A stretch of DNA of 64,000 nucleotides from Bin87 sp965219925 (lineage in GTDB: Bacteria; Chloroflexota; Dehalococcoidia; Lucifugimonadales; UBA3495). The stretch spans positions 310,001 through 374,000 of the forward strand of contig OZ244795.1 in NCBI GenBank assembly GCA_965219925.1. Direction: 5' to 3'. The translations under genes and the position numbers were made by a program. Positions 56,020 through 64,000 of this stretch are shown in pieces; the first letter of the stretch is position 1, and each line of letters starts with the position of its first letter. The notes beneath the pieces are model-generated. The model was given only the letters and a program-made list of their open reading frames with translations. It ran no database searches and was not told where the DNA came from.

Positions 56020-56042
56020 GGCAACAATTATAGTGCAGGAAG

Positions 56043-56324
56043 GTGCCCAGGGTTGAGCTGGAAATCCCCGATGCTGATCAGGCGGACTTCACCCGTCAGG
56101 CGCGCATGGAAGGTATGACGCTGGACGCCTGGCTGCTCAAGATCGCCCGGCAGCAGGTTGAAAAGCAAAAGCCTGACGAGAATGCGCAGCCCCAATTACT
56201 GGCTGAGTTAGAAGAATTTTGGCGTTGGTGCGACTCGCGGCAAGACGGAGACCGCGAACCCGATTGGGAAGAACACTTGCGGACCATGACTGAATCGCGC
56301 CGCAAGGGGTTGCCCGACGTATGA
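56043..56324 (+). CDS. vapB: VapB-type antitoxin
   Basis: 93 residues from a GTG with AGGA upstream; TTG 56052 is possible. The N-terminus VELEIPDADQADFTRQARMEGMTLDAWLLKIARQQ is a ribbon-helix-helix-like DNA-binding domain (parts: VELEIPD, MTLDAWLLKIA). The acidic Trp-rich C-terminus (EFWRWCDSRQ) is where the toxin would bind. It overlaps the toxin gene by 4 bases (ATGA). Confidence 0.8.
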   Translation: MPRVELEIPDADQADFTRQARMEGMTLDAWLLKIARQQVEKQKPDENAQPQLLAELEEFWRWCDSRQDGDREPDWEEHLRTMTESRRKGLPDV

Positions 56325-56716
56325 CCTTCGTCGATACAAATGTCTTCATGTATGCAGTAGGCAATCCGCACCCGTTGCAGGGCCGGGCACGCGCATTCTT
56401 CAATGAATCCCGTCGGGACCGCGTGCCCTTGTGTACTTCAGCCGAGGTACTGCAAGAGATTGCCCATGCGTACCTGCCAGTACAGAGAAGGGACGCCTTT
56501 GATGACGCGCTGTCCTTGGTGGCTATGAACAGCATCCACGTGTGGCCGCTGGAAGAAGCGGATGTGGCGCTGGCCAGGCGGTTGCATGAGCGGCATCCCA
56601 ATCTTTCCGCCAGAGATCTTTGCCATCTCGCGTGCTGTCTGCGGCGCAGCGTCGGCGAGATAATGACTTTTGACCGGGCTTTGGCCGGCGTGTTCGGCAA
56701 CTCGTCGTTGCCGTAA
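56321..56716 (+). CDS. vapC: VapC-type PIN-domain toxin
   Basis: 131 residues. The PIN acidic residues are Asp5 (FVDTNVFMY), Glu42 or Glu46 (SAEVLQEIAH), Asp99 (SARDLCH) and Asp118 (TFDRAL). VapC toxins cut tRNA or rRNA under magnesium. ATG overlaps the antitoxin stop. The stop codon TAA lies within a 10-bp target duplication of the following mini-element, so the end of the gene coincides with an insertion point. Confidence 0.9.
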   Translation: MTFVDTNVFMYAVGNPHPLQGRARAFFNESRRDRVPLCTSAEVLQEIAHAYLPVQRRDAFDDALSLVAMNSIHVWPLEEADVALARRLHERHPNLSARDLCHLACCLRRSVGEIMTFDRALAGVFGNSSLP

Positions 56717-56719
56717 GGC

Positions 56720-56914
56720 CAGGGCCTTTCGGTTTTCCTCATGTCATTGCGTGGAGCGCAGCTCGGTTGTCATTGCGAGGAGCGTAGCGACGTGGCAATC
56801 TCGTTGAGGTTGAACACACGTCGGCAAATCACCATTGCTACGGCGACGAGATTGCCAACCCCCGTATCGAGTACGGGGTCGCAATGACAAAACCTGGAAA
56901 ACCAAATGACCCTG
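56720..56914. repeat. CAGG...CCTG mini-element with exact 10-bp target duplication at the vapC stop
   Basis: CAGGGCCTTTCGGTTTTCCTCATGTCATTGCG to AAAACCAAATGACCCTG, 195 bp. GCCGTAAGGC is repeated exactly at 56710-56719 and 56915-56924. The left copy contains the vapC stop codon. Confidence 0.9.
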
Positions 56915-56972
56915 GCCGTAAGGCCACCGGCGCCGGCGGACGAGTCGCTCGTACCCGTATAATGCTGGCATT

Positions 56973-59900
56973 ATGCCTGATTACCCACACCTAGAACGAT
57001 ACCGCGCTGACTTGCAGGAACTCATTGAGTTTGGCGGTTCCGACAGCGAGCTGAACATCCGGCCGGCGTTTCAGAACTGCCTGGCCGCTTATTGTACCGA
57101 CCACCGGGAGAAGCTGGCGCTGGTGCCGGAGCTGCGCGTCGGCAGCGTCATACCGGACGGAACGGTGAAGGACTCGCTCCGCATGGCCCGGGGGTATTGG
57201 GAGGCCAAGGACACTCACGACGACCTGGACGCCGAGATACAGGGCAAGTTCAACCGGGGCTATCCGCGAGACAACATCATCTTTGAGGATTCGCAGACCG
57301 CCGTGCTGGTACAGAATCGGGAAGTGGCGATGCGGGTGGATATGACCCGGCCCGGCGAATTGCACCGGCTGATACGGCGGTTTCTGGATTATGAGCTGCC
57401 GGAGATTGCGGAGTTTCGCCAGTCCCGCCAGCAGTTCAAGGATGACCTGCCCGCCGTGCTGGACAACCTGCGGGGCGTGGTCGCCGAGGCCGAGACGGGC
57501 AACGCCGAGTATCAGGCTGCCGCCAGCCGTTTTCTGGAGCACTGCCGGCGCACCATCAGCCCCGAAGTGTCGGATACTGACGTGCGGGAGATGCTGCTGC
57601 AGCACATACTCACGCAGGACATTTTCCTGCGGGTGTTCTCCGAGGACCAGTTTCACCGGGAGAACAACATCGCCCGGCAGCTGGACGCGCTGGAGCGCAC
57701 CTTTTTCACCGGCGATGTGCGCCGCCAGGCCATTGACCGGCTGCGGGCCTACTACGGCGCCATCGGACGGGCCGCCGACGAGATTGCCGACTACGCCGAA
57801 AAGCAGCAGTTCCTGAAGGCCATCTACGAGGATTTCTACCAGGCTTACAATCCGGCCGCCGCCGACCGGCTGGGCGTGGTTTATACGCCCAACGAAGTGG
57901 TGGACTTCATCATCCGGGGCACGGACTATCTGCTGGATAAACACTTCGGGCGTCGGCTGGCCGATGACAAGGTGCAGATTCTCGACCCGGCCACCGGCAC
58001 CGGAACCTTCGTCACCAACCTGATTAACTATCTGCCGTCGGAACGGTTGGAGTACAAGTATCGCAACGAGATACACGCCAACGAGGTGGCGATACTGCCC
58101 TACTACATCGCCAACCTGAACATCGAATACACCTACAAGGAGCGGACGGGGCAGTACGTGGAGTTTCCCAACCTGTGCTTTGTGGACACGCTGGACAATA
58201 TGGACTGGCAGGGCAGCAGCGGCGGGGCGGTGCAGCGGCAGGCGGCGTTCAACCTGGGCGGGCTGTCGGAAGAGAACTGGATACGGGTGCAGGAGCAGAA
58301 CGAAAAGAGCATCAGCGTGATTATGGGCAACCCGCCCTATAACGCCAACCAGCAGAACGAAAACGACAACAACAAGAACCGGGAATACCCGGAGATTGAC
58401 CGTCGCATCAGCGAGACTTACATCAACGCCAGCACGGCGCAGAAAACCAAGCAGTACGATATGTACAAACGGTTCATCCGCTGGGCATCGGACAGACTGG
58501 ATGATGATGGGATTATCGGGTTTGTTACCAATCGAGCTTACCTCGACGCCCGACAGGATGACGGGTTCCGGCAGATTGCAGCCAGCGAATTCACCGACAT
58601 TTATGTGCTGGATTTAGGTTCGGATGTGAGGCGTAATCCGAAAATCTCCGGCACTACGCACAATGTGTTTGGAATACAAACCGGCGTTGCTATCGGATTC
58701 TTTGTTCGAGAGAAGTCTCGTCTGGGCGAGTGCGGCATACACTACGCCCGGCGGGAGGATGTGGAGTTGGCGACGGACAAGTTGGCCTATCTGCGTGACG
58801 CCAAACTGCCCGACATTGCCTTTGACAGCATTGCACCCGATGCAAAAGGCAACTGGCTCAACCAGTCCAACAGCGATTTTGAGACGCTGATGCCCCTTGC
58901 CAACCGGCAAACCAAGCTGGCCAAGACGGTTGCCGATGAGCAGGCGGTGTTTGGGCTGTATTCGCTGGGAGTTATCACGGCCCGAGACGAATGGGTTTAT
59001 GACTTCGACCCGGACCATTTGGGCAGCAAGGTTCGCGTGTTCATCAACGAGTATGAAGAAAGCCGAGCGATGTATGGTGGCAGAGATGTTGACGACGCTG
59101 AATTAGGAACGGTTATCAAGTGGACTCGCGACCTCAAGCGTCAGTTGCGATCAGACTCTCCCAATGTATTTGATCGGGCAAGCGTTCGACAAACCCTCTT
59201 TCGCCCATTCGTGACAAAGCATCTCTACTTCAGCCAGAACCTGAACGAAATGCAATACCAATTGCCGGAGTTATTTCCTAGAGGTGCTAGCGATGAGAAC
59301 TTAGGAATCTGGTTCTGTGTCAATGGTAAAGCTTTCTATGTGCTAGCAACAAATAGGACGGTAGATTACCATTTTACTGGCGATAGCCAATGCCTCCCCC
59401 TCTACCGCTACACGGCGGACGGGGAGCGGGTCAGCAACATCACCGAGTGGGGGTTGCGGCAGTTCCGGGAGCATTACGGGGATGAGGGGATTACTGCCGA
59501 GGATATTTTCGCCTACGTTTATGCCATGCTGCACGACCCGGCCTACCGCTACGATTATCGGGTTGACCTGCTCCGCGAGTTCCCGCGCGTGCCCCTGTAC
59601 CACGATTTCGACCTGTGGACGAAAATGGGACGGGAACTGCTGGATTTGCACATCGGTTTCGAGTCAGCCGAACCGTACCCGCTGGAACATAGGGATAAGG
59701 ACAGCGTTGCGCCGCAGCGGGCCATCCTCCGCGCCGACAAGGAGCGCGGCATCATCACCCTGGACGAGCAGACCACGCTGGCCGGCGTGCCGTCGGACGC
59801 CTGGCGCTATCAGCTGGGCAGCCGCTCCGCCCTGGAATGGGTCCTCGACCAGTACAAGGAGCGCAAGCCCCGCGACCCAACCATCGCAGCCAAGTTCAAC

Positions 59901-60140
59901 TCCTACCGCTTCGCCGACCACAAGGAACGGGTAATCGACCTGCTCCAAAAAGTCTGCACCGTAAGTGTAAAGACCATGGAGATAGTTGACGGTATGGCCT
60001 ATTGGGAGGACGGCTACCTGCTGGTGTTCGGCGACCGGGACAAGCATGAGTGGTCGATGATGGGGTTGCAAGCAATGTTCAGTCGGCCTAACGAGTTGGA
60101 AGTGAGTTCCGAATGGGAGGCGGAATGGTTGGAGATATAG
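56973..60140 (+). CDS. Single-chain restriction-modification enzyme, type ISP-like but without helicase
   Basis: 1,055 residues. Residues 50-115 form a PD-(D/E)xK nuclease: VIPDGTVKD, then GYWEAKDTHDDLD (Asp62, Glu77, Lys79). From about 270, YTPNEVVDFIIRGTD leads into the N6-adenine methyltransferase with LDPATGTGTFV (motif I, about 335) and MGNPPYNAN (motif IV, about 452). The C-terminal half matches the specificity/TRD region of type ISP enzymes such as LlaGI. Those are about 1,570 residues and carry a helicase between nuclease and methylase; it is missing here, as in type IIG/IIL enzymes. The ATG follows a weak ribosome site. The toxin gene overlaps its end by 16 bases. Confidence 0.88.
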   Translation: MPDYPHLERYRADLQELIEFGGSDSELNIRPAFQNCLAAYCTDHREKLALVPELRVGSVIPDGTVKDSLRMARGYWEAKDTHDDLDAEIQGKFNRGYPRDNIIFEDSQTAVLVQNREVAMRVDMTRPGELHRLIRRFLDYELPEIAEFRQSRQQFKDDLPAVLDNLRGVVAEAETGNAEYQAAASRFLEHCRRTISPEVSDTDVREMLLQHILTQDIFLRVFSEDQFHRENNIARQLDALERTFFTGDVRRQAIDRLRAYYGAIGRAADEIADYAEKQQFLKAIYEDFYQAYNPAAADRLGVVYTPNEVVDFIIRGTDYLLDKHFGRRLADDKVQILDPATGTGTFVTNLINYLPSERLEYKYRNEIHANEVAILPYYIANLNIEYTYKERTGQYVEFPNLCFVDTLDNMDWQGSSGGAVQRQAAFNLGGLSEENWIRVQEQNEKSISVIMGNPPYNANQQNENDNNKNREYPEIDRRISETYINASTAQKTKQYDMYKRFIRWASDRLDDDGIIGFVTNRAYLDARQDDGFRQIAASEFTDIYVLDLGSDVRRNPKISGTTHNVFGIQTGVAIGFFVREKSRLGECGIHYARREDVELATDKLAYLRDAKLPDIAFDSIAPDAKGNWLNQSNSDFETLMPLANRQTKLAKTVADEQAVFGLYSLGVITARDEWVYDFDPDHLGSKVRVFINEYEESRAMYGGRDVDDAELGTVIKWTRDLKRQLRSDSPNVFDRASVRQTLFRPFVTKHLYFSQNLNEMQYQLPELFPRGASDENLGIWFCVNGKAFYVLATNRTVDYHFTGDSQCLPLYRYTADGERVSNITEWGLRQFREHYGDEGITAEDIFAYVYAMLHDPAYRYDYRVDLLREFPRVPLYHDFDLWTKMGRELLDLHIGFESAEPYPLEHRDKDSVAPQRAILRADKERGIITLDEQTTLAGVPSDAWRYQLGSRSALEWVLDQYKERKPRDPTIAAKFNSYRFADHKERVIDLLQKVCTVSVKTMEIVDGMAYWEDGYLLVFGDRDKHEWSMMGLQAMFSRPNELEVSSEWEAEWLEI

Positions 60141-60445
60141 TCTGGGCGCCGTTTCCGTTCACCGATTTGACGCAGGCGAAATTGCGCCCGGTACTGATTT
60201 TGGCCGATGTGAAGGATGGCATGGAACTAGATTGGATAGTGTGCGAGATAACCACCAGCCTTGGACACGCTCGGGAGATACCAATAACTCGTGGAGATAT
60301 GGAGACCGGGGGGCTGCGCATTGACAGCCAAGTTCGTCCGGACCGACTGGCGACATTGAACGAGAGCATATTCCGTCGGACTGCCGGCCGCGTATCGGCC
60401 GCCAAACTGTCAGAGATAGCGGCAGCGGCGCGAAGCCTGTTTTGA
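60125..60445 (+). CDS. MazF/PemK-type toxin
   Basis: 106 residues from ATG 60125, four bases after GGGAGG. GDIVWAPFPFTDLTQAKLRPVLIL is the family N-terminus with the catalytic Arg-Pro, and ITTSLGHAREIPI and LATLNESIFRRTAGRV complete the SH3-like fold. MazF toxins cut mRNA at short motifs. It begins inside the restriction-modification gene and no cognate antitoxin gene is seen on either side. Confidence 0.88.
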   Translation: MVGDIVWAPFPFTDLTQAKLRPVLILADVKDGMELDWIVCEITTSLGHAREIPITRGDMETGGLRIDSQVRPDRLATLNESIFRRTAGRVSAAKLSEIAAAARSLF

Positions 60446-60535
60446 CGCCAGTAGGGAGCCGCCGTAAGCCGGCTAAATCGGCGGCCTTTGCCGGTGCCGG
60501 AGGAACGGACGATACTCAGCGGGTTTCACCCATTT

Positions 60536-60936
60536 TTAGGATAGGCTCTTACTCTGGACGATGTAATAGGTGTCGCCTTCTTCTGAATTGCCATCGTCAT
60601 CATCGAGGTCAGAGTGCTTCAAATAAGCGATGTCAATTCCGCCGTCGCCCGAACCCAGGGCCTTTCGGTTGTCATTGCGAGGAGCGCAGCGACGTGGCAA
60701 TCTCGTTGAGGTTGAGCACGTGCCGGGGAACCATCATTGCTACGGCGACGAGATTGCCACCCCCGTATCAAGTACGGGGTCGCAATGACATGAGGAAAAC
60801 CGGAAGACCCTGCGCCCGAACCGTCGCAGATGACAAAATCGTCGTCGTCGGTGGTCACGCTTAACCATTGGGCTATGATCTTCGTCCCAAAAAGACGCCC
60901 TTTATCTAGCGGCGACCGGCTCTCGTCCTCTTTCAA
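60536..60936 (-). pseudogene. Fragment of an AIPR-like gene interrupted by a mini-element
   Basis: From ATG 60936 the frame reads FGTKIIAQWLSVTTDDDDFVICDGSG, where the mini-element (60656-60812) enters. After removing it and one 10-bp flank, the same frame continues DGGIDIAYLKHSDLDDDD, EEGDTYYIVQSK and stops at 60536. A DGGIDIAYL...YIVQSK arrangement resembles the N-terminal nuclease-like region of abortive infection AIPR and related proteins; this assignment is tentative. The remaining 3' portion is absent, so the gene is both interrupted and truncated. Confidence 0.65.
60656..60812. repeat. CAGG...CCTG mini-element with exact 10-bp target duplication, inside a gene
   Basis: CAGGGCCTTTCGGTTGTCATTGCGAGG to CGCAATGACATGAGGAAAACCGGAAGACCCTG, 157 bp. 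CGCCCGAACC is repeated exactly at 60646-60655 and 60813-60822. Confidence 0.92.
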
Positions 60937-60965
60937 TCAGTACTTGTCGTTGACTGCTGCTAGCC

Positions 60966-62174
60966 CTACCGCAGCGCCAGCATTCGTTGCAGCGCGACCA
61001 CCGACTCCTGCTGCATCTGGTCGGGGACGGTGATGCGGTTGACTACCTCGCCGGCAACCAGGCCTTCCAGCGTCCACAGCAGGTAAGCCGGGTGGATGCG
61101 GTACATGGTGGAGCAGGGGCAGCTCACCGGATCGAGGCAGAACACGGTTTTGTCCGGGTTGCTCTTGGCCAGGCGGTTGACCAGGCTGATTTCGGTGCCA
61201 ATCGCCCACGCCGAACCGGCCGGCGCTTCGTTGATGGTCTTGCGGATAAACTCGGTGGAACCGTCCATGTCGGCGGCTTCGACCGTTTCGCGGGTGCATT
61301 CGGGGTGCACGAGCACGGTGATGTCGGGGTAGCGTTGGCGAGCCGACTCGATCTGCTTGACGGTGAAGCGGGTATGCACCGAGCAATGGCCCTGCCACAG
61401 CACCATTTTGGCGGCGCGCAACTGCTCCGGAGTGTTGCCACCCATCGCCTTGAAGGGGTTCCAGACGACCATTTCGTCGAGACCGATGCCCAGCTTGTAA
61501 GCGGTGTTACGGCCCAGATGCTGGTCGGGAAGGAACAATACCCGATCCGCCTCTCCGAAGGCCCATTCCAGCACGGCGGTGGCGTTGGATGACGTGCAGA
61601 CGGCGCCACCGTTGCGCCCACACAATGCCTTGATGGCGGCCACCGAGTTCATGTAAGTAACGGGCAGGATGCCGCCGTGGTCGCCGAGAACATCCTGCAA
61701 GTCGTCCCAACCATCTTCCACATCCTGGATGGGAGCCATGTCTGCCATGGAGCAGCCGGCGGTGATGTTGGGCAGAATGACCTGCTGGTGGCTGCCGGCG
61801 AGGATGCAGGCGGTTTCGGCCATGAAGTGTACGCCACAGAAAACGATGAAGTCTGCTTCGGAACGGGACGCCGCCTCCTGGCTGAGCAGGAAGGAATCGC
61901 CCTGGAAATCGGCGTATCTTATGATCTCTTCCCGCTGGTAGTGGTGGCCAAGCACCGTAACCGATTTACCCAGCTTGCGACGGGCGTCGGCGATGCGGTC
62001 GTCCAGTTCGGCGGGGGTGCAGGCCAGATACTCGCCGGGGATTTTTTGCCACCGCACGTTGATGGCGAGTTCTTCCGCCAACGATTTGGAAGGCAGTTCG
62101 TCCTCGGGGCGACAAAAGGCTGCATGTTCGATCTCTGTTAGCGGGATAGTGGGTTGCCGCGTTCGGGTAACCAT
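60966..62174 (-). CDS. nadA: Quinolinate synthase
   Basis: 402 residues. VTVLGHHYQREEIIRYADFQGDS, FCGVHFMAETA, ITAGCSMADM (cluster Cys), CTSSNAT, LVHPECTRE (second Cys) and CLDPVSCPCSTMYRIHP (third Cys region) are the NadA hallmarks. It condenses iminoaspartate with dihydroxyacetone phosphate using a [4Fe-4S] cluster in NAD synthesis. AGGAGG lies about 7 bases before the ATG. No nadB or nadC is in the window. Confidence 0.96.
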   Translation of the reverse strand: MVTRTRQPTIPLTEIEHAAFCRPEDELPSKSLAEELAINVRWQKIPGEYLACTPAELDDRIADARRKLGKSVTVLGHHYQREEIIRYADFQGDSFLLSQEAASRSEADFIVFCGVHFMAETACILAGSHQQVILPNITAGCSMADMAPIQDVEDGWDDLQDVLGDHGGILPVTYMNSVAAIKALCGRNGGAVCTSSNATAVLEWAFGEADRVLFLPDQHLGRNTAYKLGIGLDEMVVWNPFKAMGGNTPEQLRAAKMVLWQGHCSVHTRFTVKQIESARQRYPDITVLVHPECTRETVEAADMDGSTEFIRKTINEAPAGSAWAIGTEISLVNRLAKSNPDKTVFCLDPVSCPCSTMYRIHPAYLLWTLEGLVAGEVVNRITVPDQMQQESVVALQRMLALR

Positions 62175-62295
62175 GTGTGCTGCCTCCTGGCCGGATATGA
62201 TGTTCGTTCAGTAAGCGAACAGTATTAAACGATCGATTCTCAAACTATCGGGTGCGTCTCAGTCGGTAGAGTGTGGTCGCCGGAAGGGCTGAAGG

Positions 62296-63594
62296 TTACG
62301 TCATAACACCGGACAAAGACCAAGGCCCGGTCCGGTTGATGCGTATGTCTACCGTTTGGCCGGTAAGGTCAGTGACACCGCAGTCGGCGTCGGCCTGGGC
62401 CGATTCGAAATAGACCAGTTTGTTGCCGCGCGTGCGGCCAGTCCAACGGCCGCGTTTGCGGTTTTCAGCCAGAACCTGGGCCGTCTGGCCCAAGTAGCCG
62501 GCGTTGATGCCGGTGAGGATGCTTTCCTGGAGGGTTTCCAACTCCTTGAGCCGGCGCCGCTTGTCGTCCTGGGGCACGTCGTCGGGCATGGTGTGGTCGG
62601 CGATGGTGCCGGGCCGGGTGGAGTAAGCCGCGCCATGAATTTTGTCAAAGCGCAGGTCATCGACGAGTTGCAGCGTGTTCTGGAACTGCGCCTCGGTTTC
62701 GCCGGGGAAGCCGACGATGATGTCGGTGCTGATCGTGACATCGGGAACGGTGTCGCGAATCTCACTGACTATGTCGCGATATTCGGCGACGGTGTAGGGA
62801 CGCCGCATCCGGCGCAGTACATCGTCGTCGCCAGCCTGAACGGGCAGGTTGATGTGTTCGCAAACCTTGGGCAAGGCGGCTACCGACTTGATGATGCGAC
62901 TGCTCATATACGAGGGGTGGGAAGTCAGGAATCGTATGCGATCAAGGTCATCGACGTCGTTGAGCCGGGTGAGCAGGTCGGCAAGATCATGCCCGTCATC
63001 CCGGTCGTGTCCATAGGCGTCCACAGTCTGGCCGAGCACGGTAACTTCGCGCACGCCGCGGGTGGCCAGCAATTCCACCTCGTGGGCGATGTCGTCAACC
63101 GAACGGCTCACCTGGCGGCCCCGGCGATAGGGGATTATGCAGAAGGAACACATCAGGTCGCAGCCGTGGATGATGGGCACGTAGGTAGTAACGTCGGGCT
63201 GCTGGGGCGCCAGCGCTCCTACGCATCCCTCCCAGTCGAGGCCGAGACGCTGTCCAACCAGTTCCAGCAGAGGTTCAAACTGCTGGGGCCGCAGGAACAA
63301 ATCGACGTGGGGGAAACGGCGTTCCAGTTCTCCGGTTTTTGGTCCCACCATGCACCCGGTGAGGGCGAGCACGGCATCGGGACGCTTTTTGCGGAGAGGC
63401 TGGTTCAGGTTCAGCGTGCCGACTACCTTGTCCTCGGCGCTTTGCCGAACGACGCACGAGTTGAGCACTACCACGTCAGCGTCGGCGGGGCGTTCGACCG
63501 GCACAAGGCCCAATTGCTCTAACGCCGACCCCAGGCGTTCGGAGTCGGCGGTGTTCATCTGGCAACCGATGGTCCAGATGTGATAGGTCTGCAT
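62296..63594 (-). CDS. miaB: tRNA-2-methylthio-N6-dimethylallyladenosine synthase (MiaB/MTTase family)
   Basis: 432 residues. The N-terminal MTTase domain has TIGCQMNTADSE, LNSCVVRQSAEDK and LTGCMV with three Cys for the auxiliary cluster. The radical SAM motif is HGCDLMCSFCIIPYRRG. HINLPVQAGDDDVL and the C-terminal TRAM domain (LAENRKRGRWTGRTRGNKLVYF) follow. It methylthiolates A37 of tRNAs. It lies next to a tRNA-Ser gene. Confidence 0.93.
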   Translation of the reverse strand: MQTYHIWTIGCQMNTADSERLGSALEQLGLVPVERPADADVVVLNSCVVRQSAEDKVVGTLNLNQPLRKKRPDAVLALTGCMVGPKTGELERRFPHVDLFLRPQQFEPLLELVGQRLGLDWEGCVGALAPQQPDVTTYVPIIHGCDLMCSFCIIPYRRGRQVSRSVDDIAHEVELLATRGVREVTVLGQTVDAYGHDRDDGHDLADLLTRLNDVDDLDRIRFLTSHPSYMSSRIIKSVAALPKVCEHINLPVQAGDDDVLRRMRRPYTVAEYRDIVSEIRDTVPDVTISTDIIVGFPGETEAQFQNTLQLVDDLRFDKIHGAAYSTRPGTIADHTMPDDVPQDDKRRRLKELETLQESILTGINAGYLGQTAQVLAENRKRGRWTGRTRGNKLVYFESAQADADCGVTDLTGQTVDIRINRTGPWSLSGVMT

Positions 63595-63648
63595 TCGATT
63601 CTATCCGGTATTACAGGGCAGTTACGGTGCGGGGATTCCGAGGGAGAA

Positions 63649-63740
63649 TGGCGGAGGGAGCGGGATTCGAACCCGCGATCCCAGTTTCCCAGGATAAGCG
63701 CTTAGCAGGCGCCCGCACTAGACCACTATGCGATCCCTCC
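63649..63740 (-). tRNA. tRNA-Ser (GCU), CCA encoded
   Basis: On the minus strand GGAGGGA pairs with TCCCTCC in the acceptor stem, followed by G and CCA. The D-arm is TAGTGGTCTAGTGC, the anticodon loop CTGCTAA gives GCU, a class II variable arm of about 15-20 bases is present, and the T-arm reads GCGGGTTCGAATCCCGC. It decodes AGC and AGU. Confidence 0.97.
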
Positions 63741-63805
63741 CAACCCGGTAGGGTTAGATTGATTATAGACGATTGTGAACCGGGATACAAACGAGCGGCA
63801 CGGTA

Positions 63806-64000
63806 TCACGCGCCGCCGGGCCCACCGTTGAGCAAGGCCAGCATATGGTTTACGAACCGGTGGACTACGGGGCGGTTCAACTCTATTTCGTAGTCTTCCA
63901 AATCTTGATGGAAAAAATGTATGTGGAATCGTTCCGCTGCCAGGAAGCCCGCCAGGACGAGCGGATCGTCGTATTCGTCCGCCAGCCGGAACGCCGCATT
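63806..64000 (-). CDS. Unidentified protein, C-terminal fragment (5' end beyond window)
   Basis: 64 residues of an open frame on the minus strand ending at TGA 63806. Visible segments include AAFRLADEYDDPLVLAGFLAAERFHIHFF and PVVHRFVNHMLALL in a helical-looking chain. Not recognised. It lies upstream of the tRNA-Ser gene on the same strand. Confidence 0.55.
   Translation of the reverse strand, partial: NAAFRLADEYDDPLVLAGFLAAERFHIHFFHQDLEDYEIELNRPVVHRFVNHMLALLNGGPGGA

Overview
The window is a GC-rich bacterial chromosome segment (no plasmid, phage or rRNA signature). Its genes (DUF951 behind pyrF, an Agl23-like PMT-type protein, CaiB-type CoA transferase, acyl-CoA dehydrogenase, small Cys-rich helix-turn-helix regulators) and its very high density of dispersed palindromic mini-elements fit a Chloroflexota bacterium of the Dehalococcoidia/SAR202 type. 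That placement is inference from gene content; no rRNA is present. About 50 protein genes, one tRNA-Ser(GCU) and roughly 30 repeat elements are supported.

Layout. 0-2 kb: a molybdopterin oxidoreductase of the assimilatory nitrate reductase type, running off the left edge. 2.4-13.9 kb: endonuclease III-like protein and SfsA; pyrF-DUF951-MFS as an overlapping operon; a second MFS; cobalamin-binding protein; flavin reductase; alpha/beta hydrolase; gyrA; and an amidotransferase-fold protein that has lost its catalytic Cys and His. 14.4-20 kb: envelope/glycosylation genes (flavoprotein, flippase-like membrane protein, Agl23-like protein). 20.6-24.4 kb: TPR protein and two MoeA-type proteins, one fused to a binding-protein domain. 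24.8-39 kb: SMP-30 protein, MidA-like methyltransferase, CoA transferase, glutaredoxin-thioredoxin reductase fusion, S9 peptidase, AtzG/GatC-like protein with amidase, galU, RAM-domain protein, acyl-CoA dehydrogenase. 39-45.5 kb: a self-regulated-looking Cys-rich regulator, ruvX-alaS, and an AAA ATPase/DUF4276 pair. 45.6-47.1 kb: an IS630-type insertion sequence between two copies of a mini-element. 47.4-51.7 kb: a decayed iron ABC transporter beside a DtxR-type repressor. 51.7-55.6 kb: a split thiamine-diphosphate enzyme and asnS. 56-60.9 kb: defence/toxin island with VapBC, a fused restriction-modification enzyme, an overlapping MazF/PemK-type toxin and an AIPR-like gene broken by a mini-element. 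61-64 kb: nadA, miaB, tRNA-Ser.

The most striking layer is the mobile mini-elements. Two mechanistic classes can be read directly. One has CAGG...CCTG or CTCACGCGTACCC...GGGTACGCATGAG ends and 10-bp target duplications. The other sits at CTAG (TA duplication), like the resident IS630 element, and builds tandem and nested arrays. They interrupt a gene, supply a ribosome-binding site, may supply a -35 box, and repeatedly land on stop codons.
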